DNA of 64,000 nt from contig NZ_JBEPOC010000001.1 of NCBI RefSeq assembly GCF_040546585.1, positions 2,232,001 to 2,296,000 on the forward strand, read 5' to 3'. The notes beneath the pieces were generated by a model, which made no database searches, was not told where the DNA came from, and saw only the letters and a list, made by a program, of their open reading frames with translations. This DNA comes from Marmoricola sp. OAE513. GTDB lineage: Bacteria; Actinomycetota; Actinomycetes; Propionibacteriales; Nocardioidaceae. This document shows, piece after piece, positions 52,201-61,680 of the stretch. Within the stretch, counting starts at the first letter, position 1. Every line of letters begins with the position of its first letter. Both the position numbers and the translations under genes were made by a program.

Positions 52201-53091
52201 TCAGAGGGTGGCGCCGCGGTACTGCACCTCGGTCCGCAGCGTGGTGAACCCCTGCCGGTCGTAGACCGCGATGGCCGGGGTGTTGTCGCCGTCGACGTAC
52301 AGGATGACCTCGCCGACCCCCCGGTCGGCGAGGTACCGCAGACCGACGTTCGTCAGGACGCCGCCGAGGCCGCGTCCGGCTGCCTTCGGGTTGGTCGCGA
52401 CCACGTAGACCTCGCCGTACGGCGGGTCCTCGTCCACGTGCACCTTGGTCCAGTGAAAACCGAGGATGGTCTTGTCGCTCGGGTCCTCGGGGACCGCGAG
52501 GAACAGGCCCTCGGCGTCGAACCAGGCTTCGTTGACCCGCTCGCGGAAGTCCTCGGAGGTCATGTGTCCCTGCTCGGGGTGCCGGGCGAAGGCGTGCGCG
52601 TTGACCGCGAGGAACTCGGGCTCGTCGGACGGCTCGAAGGTGCGGATGACGATGCCCTCGGGAACCACGGCCTCGGCCAGCGGCAAGGAGGTCGGCCGGC
52701 TCATGATCCGCAGCTCGCGCTCGCGGGGGATGCCGAGGCGCTCGGCGATCTTCGCGGCGGCGGGGTGGTCGGAGTGCGACCACGCCTCGACCCTGGAGGT
52801 GCCGGCCAGCGCCAACCGCGCCAGCTCGAGTCCGACCCCCTGGCCGCGGGAGTCCGGGTGCACGGCGAGGTCCAGGATCTGCCCGTGCAGCAGCGCGAAA
52901 CCGCCGTCACCGAGCCAGAGGGACGCGTCGCGCAAGCCCCGGTACTTCAGCTGCAGGCACGCCTGCTCGTTGAGGGTGATGACGCCGTCGGCCACGTCGC
53001 AGGCCTCGGCGATCCGCCGGACCTCGGCTGCCGGACCGGTGCCGCTGGTGCTGTCAAAGTCTGCGGGATCGATCTGGCGGATACGACTCAC
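52201..53091 (-). CDS. mshD: Mycothiol synthase (tandem GNAT acetyltransferase)
   Basis: A 296-aa protein of two GNAT acetyltransferase domains. The acetyl-CoA motif of the first is [19 protein letters not shown] and of the second [17 protein letters not shown], with HTKV-type strands. It makes mycothiol from Cys-GlcN-Ins using acetyl-CoA. GTG 53091 overlaps the stop of the response regulator as GTGA. The glnR-mshD order is the mycobacterial one. Confidence 0.93.
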   Translation of the reverse strand: MSRIRQIDPADFDSTSGTGPAAEVRRIAEACDVADGVITLNEQACLQLKYRGLRDASLWLGDGGFALLHGQILDLAVHPDSRGQGVGLELARLALAGTSRVEAWSHSDHPAAAKIAERLGIPRERELRIMSRPTSLPLAEAVVPEGIVIRTFEPSDEPEFLAVNAHAFARHPEQGHMTSEDFRERVNEAWFDAEGLFLAVPEDPSDKTILGFHWTKVHVDEDPPYGEVYVVATNPKAAGRGLGGVLTNVGLRYLADRGVGEVILYVDGDNTPAIAVYDRQGFTTLRTEVQYRGATL

Positions 53092-53807
53092 GGTGCTGGC
53101 ACGTCCTCGAGTTCTCGGCTCTTGTCCTTGGGGGGCAGTACGAAGCGGTAGCCGACGTTGCGGACGGTCCCGATCAGCGACTCGTTCTCGGGTCCGAGCT
53201 TGGCGCGCAACCGTCGTACGTGCACGTCGACCGTACGCGTTCCCCCGAAGTAGTCGTAGCCCCAGACCTCCTGGAGCAGCTGCTCGCGGGTGAAGACGCG
53301 CCCCGGGTGCTGCACCAGGTACTTGAGGAGCTCGAACTCCTTGAAGGTCAGGTCGAGCGTGCGGCGTCCGAGCTTCGCGGTGTAGGTCGCCTCGTCGACG
53401 ACGACCTCGCCCCCGCGGATGATGTGCGCCTCGGGGTCGTTCGGGTCGCGGGAGGCGTCCTGGCGGCCGAGCGCGATCCGGATCCGGGCGTCGATCTCGG
53501 CAGGGCCGGCGGTGACCAGCAGGACGTCGTCGATGCCCCAGTCGGCCGCGACGACGGCGAGGCCGCCCTCGGTGAGTACGAGCAGGACGGGCTGGTCCGA
53601 GCCGGTGGTGCGGATCAGCCGGCACAGGTCCCGCGCGTGCGCCAGGTCGCGGCGGCCGTCGATGAGGACCAGGTCGGAGTCGGGCGCCTCCAGCAGGGCG
53701 CTTCCCTCGGCGGGGAGGATCTTCACCTGGTGGGGGAGCAGGGCCAGGCCCGGGAGCACCTCGGCGGAAGGCTGCAAGGCGCTCGTCAGCAGTAGCAGGG
53801 TGCTCAT
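53088..53807 (-). CDS. glnR: GlnR-type response regulator (OmpR family)
   Basis: A 239-aa regulator with an N-terminal receiver-like domain and a C-terminal winged helix ([19 protein letters not shown], then the recognition helix [15 protein letters not shown]). The receiver lacks the full acidic pocket; D50 (VLIDGRR) is the conserved Asp of GlnR, which acts without a kinase. GlnR controls nitrogen uptake and assimilation, and interacts with phosphate control in some actinobacteria. Order with mshD supports the name. Confidence 0.82.
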   Translation of the reverse strand: MSTLLLLTSALQPSAEVLPGLALLPHQVKILPAEGSALLEAPDSDLVLIDGRRDLAHARDLCRLIRTTGSDQPVLLVLTEGGLAVVAADWGIDDVLLVTAGPAEIDARIRIALGRQDASRDPNDPEAHIIRGGEVVVDEATYTAKLGRRTLDLTFKEFELLKYLVQHPGRVFTREQLLQEVWGYDYFGGTRTVDVHVRRLRAKLGPENESLIGTVRNVGYRFVLPPKDKSRELEDVPAP

Positions 53808-53872
53808 GGTGAGTGCACTCCTCCCTCTGACTCAGTGTCGCTGGGATGGGCCGATACGTGAGGATATCCGTT

Positions 53873-54175
53873 ATGGAGACCACTTCGGGACCAGTTCCGC
53901 CTGGCGTCGGTCAGATCACACTGCGGTACTGGGCTTCTGCCAAGGCTCTGGCAGGCGTGGGCGAGGAGCAGGTGGCGGTCACCGGACCGGTGACGCTGGC
54001 CTGGCTGATCGAGGACGCGGTGTCCCGCCTGGGGGCCGGTTCGCGCCTGGAGAAGGTGCTCGACACCTGCTCGGTGCTGCTCGGCGACGAGCCGGTCGGC
54101 ACCCGGGACCGGGCGTCCGTGGAGGTCTCGCCGGGCCAGGCCGTCGAGTTCCTGCCGCCGTTCGCGGGAGGGTGA
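53873..54175 (+). CDS. MoaD/ThiS-family ubiquitin-like sulfur carrier
   Basis: A 100-aa beta-grasp protein that ends in GG (PPFAGG), the di-glycine needed for thiocarboxylation. The N-terminal strand ITLRYWASAKALAG is the MoaD pattern. ATG 53873 is favoured; an earlier in-frame ATG at 53846 adds a divergent leader. Divergent from glnR and six genes away from any visible molybdopterin gene. Could feed molybdopterin synthase for the molybdoenzyme at 30816. Confidence 0.85.
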   Translation: METTSGPVPPGVGQITLRYWASAKALAGVGEEQVAVTGPVTLAWLIEDAVSRLGAGSRLEKVLDTCSVLLGDEPVGTRDRASVEVSPGQAVEFLPPFAGG

Positions 54176-54233
54176 TCCCTATGTCGAGTGATCCGGTCGG
54201 GAATGTTTCCCGCGCTGCGGCGTTGGACACTCC

Positions 54234-54680
54234 ATGAGCACCGGCGCCTGGTTCCTTCTCGCGACCTTGGCCGTCGCGGGCGCCTTCGGGATCTTCCGAG
54301 CGCTCACCGACGGCAGGTTCACCGGGACGAAGAAGATCCGCGGGAGCGAGACGGTCGAGGCCACGGGCGAGGTCGCCTCGGTGCTGGCCGGTACGCCGTG
54401 GGAGGGCGAGCTCGGCGAGCGGTACACGCTGCTCCAGTTCTCCTCCGCCTTCTGCGCCCCGTGCCGGGCGACCAGGAGGATCCTCGAGGACGTGGCGCAC
54501 ATCGTCCCGGGAGTCGCCCACCTCGAGGTCGACGCGGAGCACCACCTCGACGTCGTACGACGTCTGGGCATCCTGCGCACCCCGACCACGCTGATCCTGG
54601 ACGGGTCTGGATCGGAGATCACCCGGGCGACCGGCGCGCCCACCAAGCAGCAGGTCCTCGGCGCCCTCGCGCCTGCCTGA
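54234..54680 (+). CDS. Membrane-anchored thioredoxin-like protein
   Basis: A 148-aa protein with an N-terminal membrane segment (AWFLLATLAVAGAFGIF) and a thioredoxin fold. The redox motif is CAPC (residues ~81-84) in FSSAFCAPCR, and the cis-Pro motif is LRTPTTL. It is thus a surface or membrane-side disulfide oxidoreductase. Thioredoxin-type genes neighbour glnR-mshD in mycobacteria as well. Confidence 0.88.
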   Translation: MSTGAWFLLATLAVAGAFGIFRALTDGRFTGTKKIRGSETVEATGEVASVLAGTPWEGELGERYTLLQFSSAFCAPCRATRRILEDVAHIVPGVAHLEVDAEHHLDVVRRLGILRTPTTLILDGSGSEITRATGAPTKQQVLGALAPA

Positions 54681-54744
54681 CCTGTCGCCCGTCTCACACC
54701 CGACCACATTCTCCGAACGCGGCAGGTGGACCGGTCGGTTCGGC

Positions 54745-54750
54745 TAGTCT
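54745..54750 (+). promoter_or_regulatory. Possible -10 box before the acyl carrier protein gene
   Basis: TAGTCT fits an actinobacterial TAnnnT -10 box and would start a transcript about 40 bases before the ATG at 54795. No good -35 box was found. Confidence 0.35.
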
Positions 54751-54794
54751 CACGACGACTTCCTGTACCTCTCACAGAACCGGATTGCCACGCC

Positions 54795-55037
54795 ATGAGC
54801 ACCGACCCCGCCGCCGTCGAGAAGACGATCTCCGAGTTCCTGACCCGGGTCGAGAAGATGCCGGCGAGCCTGTCACCCGAGCTCTCGCTGTACGCCGACG
54901 GCATCGGCCTGGACTCCCTGGAGACCGCCGAGCTGTCCGCGATCCTCGAGGACGAGCTCGGCTCGGACCCGTTCGCGGAGGGCGACATGCCGGAGACCGT
55001 CGGCGACATCCTCGCGTTCTACGCTGCGAGCGCCTGA
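54795..55037 (+). CDS. Acyl carrier protein
   Basis: An 80-aa ACP. The phosphopantetheine-attachment serine is S41 in GLDSLETAEL (DSL). It carries acyl chains as thioesters. It is directly coupled to an FabG-like SDR (no gap), a pairing that suggests a dedicated acyl-group pathway for surface glycans rather than bulk fatty acids. ATG 54795 is used; a longer upstream reading has no ACP similarity. Confidence 0.93.
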   Translation: MSTDPAAVEKTISEFLTRVEKMPASLSPELSLYADGIGLDSLETAELSAILEDELGSDPFAEGDMPETVGDILAFYAASA

Positions 55038-55781
55038 GTGAGCACGGCTGAGCCGCGCGTCGTCATCGTCACGGGCGGCAGCCGGGGTCTCGGCGCCGGG
55101 ATCGTCCGCTCGTACCTCGAGTCCGGGGACCTGGTCGCCACCTGCGCCCGCTCGATCACGCCCGAGGTCGAGGGCTGGATGAGCGACCCGGCCACCAAGG
55201 ACCGGTTCCTGTGGATGCCGGCCGACCTGGCCAAGGCCGAGGACGCGAACGCCTTCGTCAAGGCGGTCGTCGCGCAGTGGAAGCAGATCGACGTCCTCAT
55301 CAACAACGCCGGTGTCGCTCGCGACGGGATCCACTCGATGTTCTCCGACGACGACATCGACACCGTTGTCGACCTGAACATCAAGGGCACGCTGTACGTG
55401 TCCCGTGCCGTCGCCAAGCGCATGCTCGCCCGCCGCAGCGGCAGCATCGTGAACATCTCCTCCATCGTCGGGTTGTCCGGCTACCGCGGGTTGGCGACGT
55501 ACAGCGCGACCAAGGCGGCTCTCGACGGTCTGACCCGGGCACTGTCCCGCGAGCTCGGCTCGCGCGGCATCGTCGTCAACGGCATCGCGCCGGGCTACCT
55601 GAAGACCGAGATGAGCCACGGTCTCGACGCCGACCAGCTCAACCAGATCGTCCGCCGCACGCCGGCCGGTCGTCTGGGAGACCCGGAGGACATCGCTCGG
55701 GTCTGCCAGTTCCTCACCGCGCCTGGCAACGGGTACCTGACCGGACAGGTGATCGTGGTCGACGGCGGACTGACCTCCTGA
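55038..55781 (+). CDS. FabG-like SDR (3-oxoacyl-ACP reductase type)
   Basis: A 247-aa short-chain dehydrogenase. The cofactor motif TGGSRGLGAG, structural motif NNAGVARDG, catalytic Ser in NISSIVG, and Y/K in YSATKAAL follow FabG. GTG start directly follows the ACP stop. Probably reduces an ACP-bound ketoacyl group, or a sugar ketone. Overlaps the methyltransferase start by one base. Confidence 0.9.
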   Translation: MSTAEPRVVIVTGGSRGLGAGIVRSYLESGDLVATCARSITPEVEGWMSDPATKDRFLWMPADLAKAEDANAFVKAVVAQWKQIDVLINNAGVARDGIHSMFSDDDIDTVVDLNIKGTLYVSRAVAKRMLARRSGSIVNISSIVGLSGYRGLATYSATKAALDGLTRALSRELGSRGIVVNGIAPGYLKTEMSHGLDADQLNQIVRRTPAGRLGDPEDIARVCQFLTAPGNGYLTGQVIVVDGGLTS

Positions 55782-56494
55782 TGTCGCTCAAGGGCAAGGT
55801 GCTCAACTCCGCCCTGATGGCGGCGTACAAGCGTGGCTTCGAGATCCGCCGGCACCCGGCGGCGCGTCGGCACAAGCTGATCACCGCGCGCGGGGTCGAC
55901 CTGGTGCTCGACGTGGGTGGCGCGGACGGCGGCTTCGGACGGGCATTGCGCCAGTTCGGGTACGCCGGCCGGATCGTCTCCTTCGAGCCGCTCGCGCACT
56001 CCTACGCCGAGCTGTCCGAGGCGATCGCGGGCGATCCGCGCTGGACCGCCCGCAACCACGCGCTCGGCGACGTCGCGGGCGAGGCCCAGATCAACGTGGC
56101 GAGCAACAGCACCAGCAGCTCGTTGCTGCCGATGCAGGACTCCCACCGCGAGGCCGAGCCCAACGTCGACATCGTGCGCACCGAGACGATCCGGGTCGAG
56201 CGGCTCGACGACGTCGCGCCGGAGTTCCTCGGCACCGACGACACCGTGTACCTCAAGGTCGATACCCAGGGCTTCGAGCGCCAGGTGCTCGCCGGTGGAC
56301 CGGACGTCCTCGCTCGCAGCGTCGGGCTCCAGCTCGAGCTCTCCTTCGTCTCCCTCTACGAAGGGGGCATGCTGGCGAACGAGGCGATCTCGCTGGCCTA
56401 CGACGCCGGCTTCCACCTCGAGGTCATCGAGCAGGGATGGGCCTCGGCCACCGGGCAGATGCTGCAGGCGGACGGGATCTTCTTCCGCTCCTGA
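55781..56494 (+). CDS. FkbM family methyltransferase
   Basis: A 237-aa SAM-dependent methyltransferase. Motif I is DLVLDVGGADGGFGRAL (a variant with GADGG), the FkbM core includes SFEPLAHSY and the signature DDTVYLKVDTQGFERQVL. It O-methylates a sugar or polyol. Follows the SDR with one shared base, inside the surface-glycan cluster. Confidence 0.92.
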   Translation: MSLKGKVLNSALMAAYKRGFEIRRHPAARRHKLITARGVDLVLDVGGADGGFGRALRQFGYAGRIVSFEPLAHSYAELSEAIAGDPRWTARNHALGDVAGEAQINVASNSTSSSLLPMQDSHREAEPNVDIVRTETIRVERLDDVAPEFLGTDDTVYLKVDTQGFERQVLAGGPDVLARSVGLQLELSFVSLYEGGMLANEAISLAYDAGFHLEVIEQGWASATGQMLQADGIFFRS

Positions 56495-56624
56495 GGAGGG
56501 CCGACAAGTTCTCCTGGATGAAACATCCCGGACGCCGTGATCCGGTATCGTCCGTGTCGCGGGGGGACTCGGAAGAATGCCCCTCGTTGATTTCCGGCAC
56601 GGGGGTGCAAGGAGCTTCACCAGC

Positions 56625-57623
56625 ATGACTTCCTCCTCTCCTGCTCCGGCGTTGAAGCAGCGCGTCGCGCGCGTCGTACCGGCGAGCATCGTCGGCCTGC
56701 TCGACGGTTTCCTCTTCGGCATCCGAAAGCGCCGGATCCGCGCCGCGCAGTGGTTCTTCGGGCTGTTCGGCTACAACATCGTGAAGAAGGCCGACTACTA
56801 CTCGGTGCTGCCGGTGCTCTCCGAGATCGAGGCCACCCGCGAGCGCTGGGAGAAGCCGAGCGCGCTGACCGGCGTCGAGATCAACGTCGCGGTCCTGGAG
56901 AAGAACCTGGCCACCCTCGCCGACAGCTGGGAAGACGAGTTCGTCAGCGTCACCGGCGACTACCTCGCCAACACCCGCAAGGGGTTCGGTCCGGGATACC
57001 CGCAGTTCGATGCGCGCACGCTCTACTACACGCTGCGGGAGAACAAGCCGAAGCGCTACCTCGAGATCGGCTCCGGTCTCTCGACGTACTACACCAGCCT
57101 GGCTGCGGAGAAGAACGCCGCCGAGGGCTCGCCGCTGAAGATCACCTGCATCGAGCCGTACCCGTTCGACGCGCTGCGGACGATCGAGGGCTTCGAGCTC
57201 GTCGAGGGCTTCGTGCAGGACGTGCCGCTGGAGCGCTTCGAGGAGCTCGAGGCGGGGGACGTGCTGTTCATCGACTCCTCGCACGCGCTGAAGATCGACA
57301 GCGACGTCGCGTTCCTCTTCATGGAGGCGCTGCCGCGGGTGAAGCCGGGCGTGATCGTGCACATCCACGACATCCACTTCCCCTACAACCACCCCTACCC
57401 GGCCGACTACTGGCTCTTCGGCGAGCGGTGGCCGGTGTACTGGCAGGAGGTCATGCTCGTCCAGGCCTTCCTGGCCTTCAACGAGTCCTTCGAGGTGCAG
57501 CTCTCCACGCCGCTGCTGCGCCACCACAACGAGGACTTCCTCATCGAGCGCTTCGCCGACTACACGCCGGTCGCCCAGGATCTGAACCCGCCGTCCTCGC
57601 TCTGGCTGCAGCGCACCAAGTAG
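56625..57623 (+). CDS. Class I SAM-dependent methyltransferase (Methyltransf_24-like)
   Basis: A 332-aa protein. The SAM motif YLEIGSGLSTYYTSLA lies near residues 145-160, with ITCIEPYPFDALR for the ribose-binding acid and VLFIDSSHALK and VHIHDIHFPY in later strands. AAGGAG ten bases before ATG 56625 sets the start; an ATG at 56577 would add 16 residues without an RBS. A second methyltransferase in the glycan cluster; acceptor unknown. Confidence 0.9.
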   Translation: MTSSSPAPALKQRVARVVPASIVGLLDGFLFGIRKRRIRAAQWFFGLFGYNIVKKADYYSVLPVLSEIEATRERWEKPSALTGVEINVAVLEKNLATLADSWEDEFVSVTGDYLANTRKGFGPGYPQFDARTLYYTLRENKPKRYLEIGSGLSTYYTSLAAEKNAAEGSPLKITCIEPYPFDALRTIEGFELVEGFVQDVPLERFEELEAGDVLFIDSSHALKIDSDVAFLFMEALPRVKPGVIVHIHDIHFPYNHPYPADYWLFGERWPVYWQEVMLVQAFLAFNESFEVQLSTPLLRHHNEDFLIERFADYTPVAQDLNPPSSLWLQRTK

Positions 57624-57700
57624 ATCGACCCCGCGGACCCCGGTGGCCCTCGGGCGGGCCGGGGTCCCGTGCTTCTCGGGACGTGCTCCGGCGCCGGGAG

Positions 57701-57769
57701 GCATGCGAATGTCGCCGGTGTGCCCACCGGGAGCACCACCAGCACCACTCGTGACATTTGCAGGCGCCC
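57701..57769. repeat. Inverted repeat with TGCGAATGTCG arms, copy C
   Basis: GCATGCGAATGTCGCCGG faces GTGACATTTGCAGGC in the 182-base gap between the convergent methyltransferase and SGNH genes. Copies A and B flank the AbiEi-like gene. Confidence 0.72.
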
Positions 57770-57805
57770 AGGCGTTCCCGGGCCGGTACGCCGTCCCGGC
57801 CCGCC

Positions 57806-58609
57806 TCAGTCGGTGGGCTGCAGCCGCGGGTACTGCTTGGCCCAGGCCCGGATCTCGTCGGCGATCTCCTCGCCGATGGCCTGGTGCACGGGGCCGGTGT
57901 AGTGGAAGCCGTCGGCGTTGGGCTCGATGCCGGGAGTCGCCCGCTCGGCGATCTCCGGGATCGGGACCAGGATGATCTCGGGGTTGTCGTAATCGGCGAC
58001 CAGACGGTGCAGCATCGCGTTCATCTTCACGGTGCGGGCGCTCATGCCGGGGAACCAGTCCTGGCCGCGCTTGCCGGTGGGCAGGAACTCGAACAGCATG
58101 ATCAGCGGCTCGCCGACCTTGCGGCTCTTGTCGATGTAGCTGCGCAGCTCGGTCTCGACCTTGCGGACGCGGCCGTCGAAGAACCTCGCACCGACCCGGC
58201 GGTCGAGCGCGGCTTGCAGCTTGGCGAGCGAGACCCAGAACTTCCGCAGCAGCTGCTTGCGGTAGAACGTGCGGATCCTGCCGGGGCGGGCGCGGAAGGA
58301 GTTGGCGTGCCGCTCGAGCCAACGCGGCAGGAACAGGTGGATCACCTCGTAGTAGCCGTAGCTGAGGATGATCACGTCGGGGGACCAGGCCTTGACCTGC
58401 TGCTCCCAGGTCTTGAACGCGTGCGCGGCCGGCTCGCTGGCCACCGCGGCGGTCCAGACGTCGGCGCCGTGGCCGGAAGCGAGCAGAGACTCCTCGATCA
58501 CCCGGGCGAAGATGAAGTCCTCCCGCCGCTGCGGGAACTCGGAGATGTCGTGCATCAGCGAGGCGCCCTTCACCAGGACTCGGATCGGCAACGGTCGAGC
58601 GGCGGTCAT
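57806..58609 (-). CDS. SGNH/GDSL-type hydrolase
   Basis: A 267-aa hydrolase. The nucleophile block is VLVKGASLM near residue 12 (GxS) and the Asp-His block is DGFHYTGP near 240. A helical insert (residues ~95-155) is Arg/Lys-rich. It may deacylate or transacylate a sugar. Its paralogue lies next to it, about one third identical by eye. It has no signal peptide, so it acts inside. Confidence 0.85.
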   Translation of the reverse strand: MTAARPLPIRVLVKGASLMHDISEFPQRREDFIFARVIEESLLASGHGADVWTAAVASEPAAHAFKTWEQQVKAWSPDVIILSYGYYEVIHLFLPRWLERHANSFRARPGRIRTFYRKQLLRKFWVSLAKLQAALDRRVGARFFDGRVRKVETELRSYIDKSRKVGEPLIMLFEFLPTGKRGQDWFPGMSARTVKMNAMLHRLVADYDNPEIILVPIPEIAERATPGIEPNADGFHYTGPVHQAIGEEIADEIRAWAKQYPRLQPTD

Positions 58610-58662
58610 CGGGAACTCACTCCAGGGATCCGAGAGACGGGCGAGGTCCCAGATTACCGGCG

Positions 58663-59469
58663 TCAGGAGGCCCGGTCGGGCGGAATCGGGTCGAACCGTC
58701 GGTCGATCTCGGCGGCGATCCAGTTCCCGATGCTGCGTCGCATCCGCGGTGTGTAGTGCATCCCGTCCGGCACCGGGTCCTCCGGCGGGTTCAGCGCCGC
58801 TGCGAGCTCGCCGACCGGCACGAGGACGACCCCGGGGTCGTCGAGCGTCTCGAGCATCTCGACCAGCGCCTTGTTCATCGTGTCGATGCGTGACTGCATC
58901 CCGGGGAACCAGCCGCCGGCGCGTCCGCCTGGTCCGAGGAGGGACAGCACGAAGACCAGCGGGCTGCCTGCGGCGCGGCTCCTGGTACGCCGGATCAGCA
59001 GGCTGTAGTTCTTGGCGATCCGCTGCGCGCGCCACCGGAAGACGCGGTCCGCCAGGTGGCCGTCGACGACGCGCTGCATCTGCGCCAGCACCTTCCACAG
59101 CGGTCGGACCAGGTATCCGCGGAACCGCGTGCGCACCGGCCCGGTCCGGCCGTTGTAGGTGTTCACGTAGCGCTCGAGCCAGTGCGGCAGCAGCGAGTGG
59201 ATGCACTCGTAGTACGCGTAGCCGTAGACCACGACGTCCGGGCAGCCGGCCATCACCTGCGCCTCCCAGGTGTTGAACGCCTTCCGGGTCGGTTCCCCGG
59301 CGACACCACGGTTGTCGATCTCGCACGGACGGCCGCGGTCGAGCAAGCCGTTCTGGATCCACCGCGGGAAGGTGTACTCACCGGGCGCGCCGTCGCGCTC
59401 GGGCGTCATCACGACCAGCGACGACCCCTTGACGAGCACCCGGACCGGGTACGGCAGTGGTGCAGGCAT
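58663..59469 (-). CDS. SGNH/GDSL-type hydrolase, tandem paralogue
   Basis: A 268-aa paralogue of the upstream-lying neighbour, with VLVKGSSLV near residue 12 and DGMHYTPRM near 240. Shared blocks include FPRWIQNGLLDRGR versus IFARVIEESLLASG, and YGYAYYE versus LSYGYYE. A duplication that has since diverged; the pair could act on two acylated sugars or form a heterodimer. Confidence 0.85.
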   Translation of the reverse strand: MPAPLPYPVRVLVKGSSLVVMTPERDGAPGEYTFPRWIQNGLLDRGRPCEIDNRGVAGEPTRKAFNTWEAQVMAGCPDVVVYGYAYYECIHSLLPHWLERYVNTYNGRTGPVRTRFRGYLVRPLWKVLAQMQRVVDGHLADRVFRWRAQRIAKNYSLLIRRTRSRAAGSPLVFVLSLLGPGGRAGGWFPGMQSRIDTMNKALVEMLETLDDPGVVLVPVGELAAALNPPEDPVPDGMHYTPRMRRSIGNWIAAEIDRRFDPIPPDRAS

Positions 59470-59508
59470 TGCTAGATCCCCCGATCTGAACGGCCCGGCG
59501 TTGTCGGG

Positions 59509-60483
59509 CTAGCGGTCGAGCAGGCGCTCGACTTCCTTCCGGTCGGAGTCGACCATGAGCCGGGCCAGGTCCAGCGCGGTGGTCTGGGCCTTCCAACCGA
59601 GGTCGGTGAACGCGCGCGAGGAGTCCCCGATGAGGGCATCGACCTCGGAGGGCCGCTCGAACCCGTCGTTGTACTTCACGTGGTCGCGCCACTCGAGCCC
59701 GGCGTGACTGAAGGCGGCCTCGCAGAAGTCGCGCACGGTGTACCCGATGCCGGTGGCCAGCACGTAGTCGGACGGCTCGTCGGCCTGCAGCATCCGCCAC
59801 ATGCCCTCGACGTACTCCGGCGCGAAACCCCAGTCGCGCACGGCGTCCAGGTTGCCGAGCTCGACGTGCTCCTGGATCCCGGCCGAGATCGCGGCGACCG
59901 CCTTGGTGATCTTGCGGGTCACGAAGTTCTCGCCCCGGCGCGGGGACTCGTGGTTGAAGAGGATTCCGGAGACCGCGAACAGGCCGTACGCCTCGCGGTA
60001 GTTCACCGTCACCCAGTGCGCCTGCAGCTTCGAAGCCCCGTACGGCGAGCGCGGGTGGAACTTGGACTCCTCGTTCTGCGGCGGCGCCGTCGAGCCGAAC
60101 ATCTCGGAGGTGGAGGCCTGGTAGAAGCGGCAGTCCAGTCCGGCCGCCCGGATCGCCTCGAGCAGGTTGAGGGTTCCGATGGAGTTCGTCGACGCCGTGT
60201 AGTCCGGCATCTCGAAGGACACCTTGACGTGGCTCTGCGCGCCGAGGTTGTAGACCTCGTCCGGGCGGTGGTCGCGGATCAGGTTGACCAGGCCGACACC
60301 GTCGGTCAGGTCGCCGTAGTGGAGGCGCAGCGCCGGGTTCTTGTGCAGGTGGTCGATCCGGCCGCGGTTCATCGAGGACGACCGGCGGACCAGGCCGTGG
60401 ACCTCGTAGCCCTTCTCGAGGAGGAGCTCGGCGAGGTAGGAGCCGTCCTGGCCCGTGATGCCCGTGATGAGTGCGCGCTTCAT
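59509..60483 (-). CDS. gmd: GDP-mannose 4,6-dehydratase
   Basis: A 324-aa SDR-extended enzyme that converts GDP-mannose to GDP-4-keto-6-deoxymannose, precursor of fucose and related deoxysugars. NAD motif [15 protein letters not shown], catalytic Tyr/Lys in [10 protein letters not shown], and GMD marker [17 protein letters not shown]. It stands divergent from the epimerase-like gene, so GDP-mannose feeds both branches. Confidence 0.97.
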   Translation of the reverse strand: MKRALITGITGQDGSYLAELLLEKGYEVHGLVRRSSSMNRGRIDHLHKNPALRLHYGDLTDGVGLVNLIRDHRPDEVYNLGAQSHVKVSFEMPDYTASTNSIGTLNLLEAIRAAGLDCRFYQASTSEMFGSTAPPQNEESKFHPRSPYGASKLQAHWVTVNYREAYGLFAVSGILFNHESPRRGENFVTRKITKAVAAISAGIQEHVELGNLDAVRDWGFAPEYVEGMWRMLQADEPSDYVLATGIGYTVRDFCEAAFSHAGLEWRDHVKYNDGFERPSEVDALIGDSSRAFTDLGWKAQTTALDLARLMVDSDRKEVERLLDR

Positions 60484-60693
60484 GATTGGCGCAGCCTATC
60501 CGTTCTCCGACGCCCTCGGACCGGCATGCCAGGGATGGCCTACGCTCCCGGTGACGCCGGGAGGTGGCGCGCTGGTCGGTTGCCGGATTCGCCTGCGCCG
60601 TACCAGCCGGCTCAGTAAGGTTGTCGCGCCGGTCCAGTCCACTCTTCTCGGGCCGGGCACCCACATCTTTTGGTGATCTCAGGAGGATCCGCT

Positions 60694-61671
60694 GTGAGCA
60701 AGGTTGATGTACTGGTCGCTGGTGGTGGCGGCTTCATCGGGGGACATCTCGTTGCCGATCTGCTGAGCCAGGGCCTGACGGTCCGCTCCGTCGACGTGAA
60801 GCCGATGGAGGAGTGGTACCAGGTCCACGAGGGCGTCGAGAACGTCGTCGCCGACCTGTCCAAGCTGGACAACGCCCAGGAGGCGACCGCGGGGGCCGAC
60901 GAGGTCTACCTGCTCGCGGCCGACATGGGCGGCATGGGCTTCATCGAGAACAACAAGGCCCTCTGCATGCTGACCGTGCTGACCAGCACGCACCTGCTCG
61001 AGGCTGCGCGCGACCAGAACGTCCAGCGCCTCTTCTTCTCCTCCTCCGCGTGCGTGTACGCCGCCGGCAAGCAGACCGACCCCAACGTCACCGCGCTGGT
61101 CGAGGCGGACGCGTACCCGGCCATGCCGGAGGACGGCTACGGCTGGGAGAAGCTCTTCACCGAGCGGATGTGCCGCCACTTCGAGGAGGACTTCGGTCTG
61201 ACCACGAGGGTGGCGCGCTACCACAACGTCTACGGCCCGAACGGCACCTGGACCGGTGGCCGCGAGAAGGCGCCTGCCGCGACCTGTCGCAAGATCGCCA
61301 CCGCCGCCATCACCGGCAACCACACGATCGACATCTGGGGCGACGGCGAGCAGACGCGCTCGTTCATGTACATCGACGACTGCGTCAAGGGATCCCAGAT
61401 GATCCTCAAGGGCGACAGCAACGAGCCGGTGAACCTCGGCTCGGACGAGCTCGTCACGATCAACCAGCTCGTCGACATCGTCGAGAACATCGCCGGGATC
61501 AAGTGCGAGCGGAACTACGACCTCACCGCCCCGCAGGGCGTCCGGGGCCGTAACTCCGACAACACCCTGATCAAGGAGATCTACGACTGGGCTCCGTCGA
61601 TCACCCTGGCGGACGGCCTCGCGAAGACCTACGCCTGGGTCTACGACGAGGTCAAGCGCTCGCTTGGCTGA
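60694..61671 (+). CDS. GDP-mannose 3,5-epimerase-like NAD-dependent epimerase
   Basis: A 325-aa extended SDR. The NAD motif is GGGGFIGG, the GME-type motif ADMGGMGFIENNK, catalytic YGWEK near residue 150, and the late block GPNGTWTGGREKAPAA is close to plant GDP-mannose 3,5-epimerase. AGGAGG at 60681 sets the GTG start at 60694. It probably yields GDP-L-galactose or another GDP-hexose for the surface glycan. Other dehydratase/epimerase specificities are possible. Confidence 0.88.
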   Translation: MSKVDVLVAGGGGFIGGHLVADLLSQGLTVRSVDVKPMEEWYQVHEGVENVVADLSKLDNAQEATAGADEVYLLAADMGGMGFIENNKALCMLTVLTSTHLLEAARDQNVQRLFFSSSACVYAAGKQTDPNVTALVEADAYPAMPEDGYGWEKLFTERMCRHFEEDFGLTTRVARYHNVYGPNGTWTGGREKAPAATCRKIATAAITGNHTIDIWGDGEQTRSFMYIDDCVKGSQMILKGDSNEPVNLGSDELVTINQLVDIVENIAGIKCERNYDLTAPQGVRGRNSDNTLIKEIYDWAPSITLADGLAKTYAWVYDEVKRSLG

Positions 61672-61680
61672 GCACAGCTG

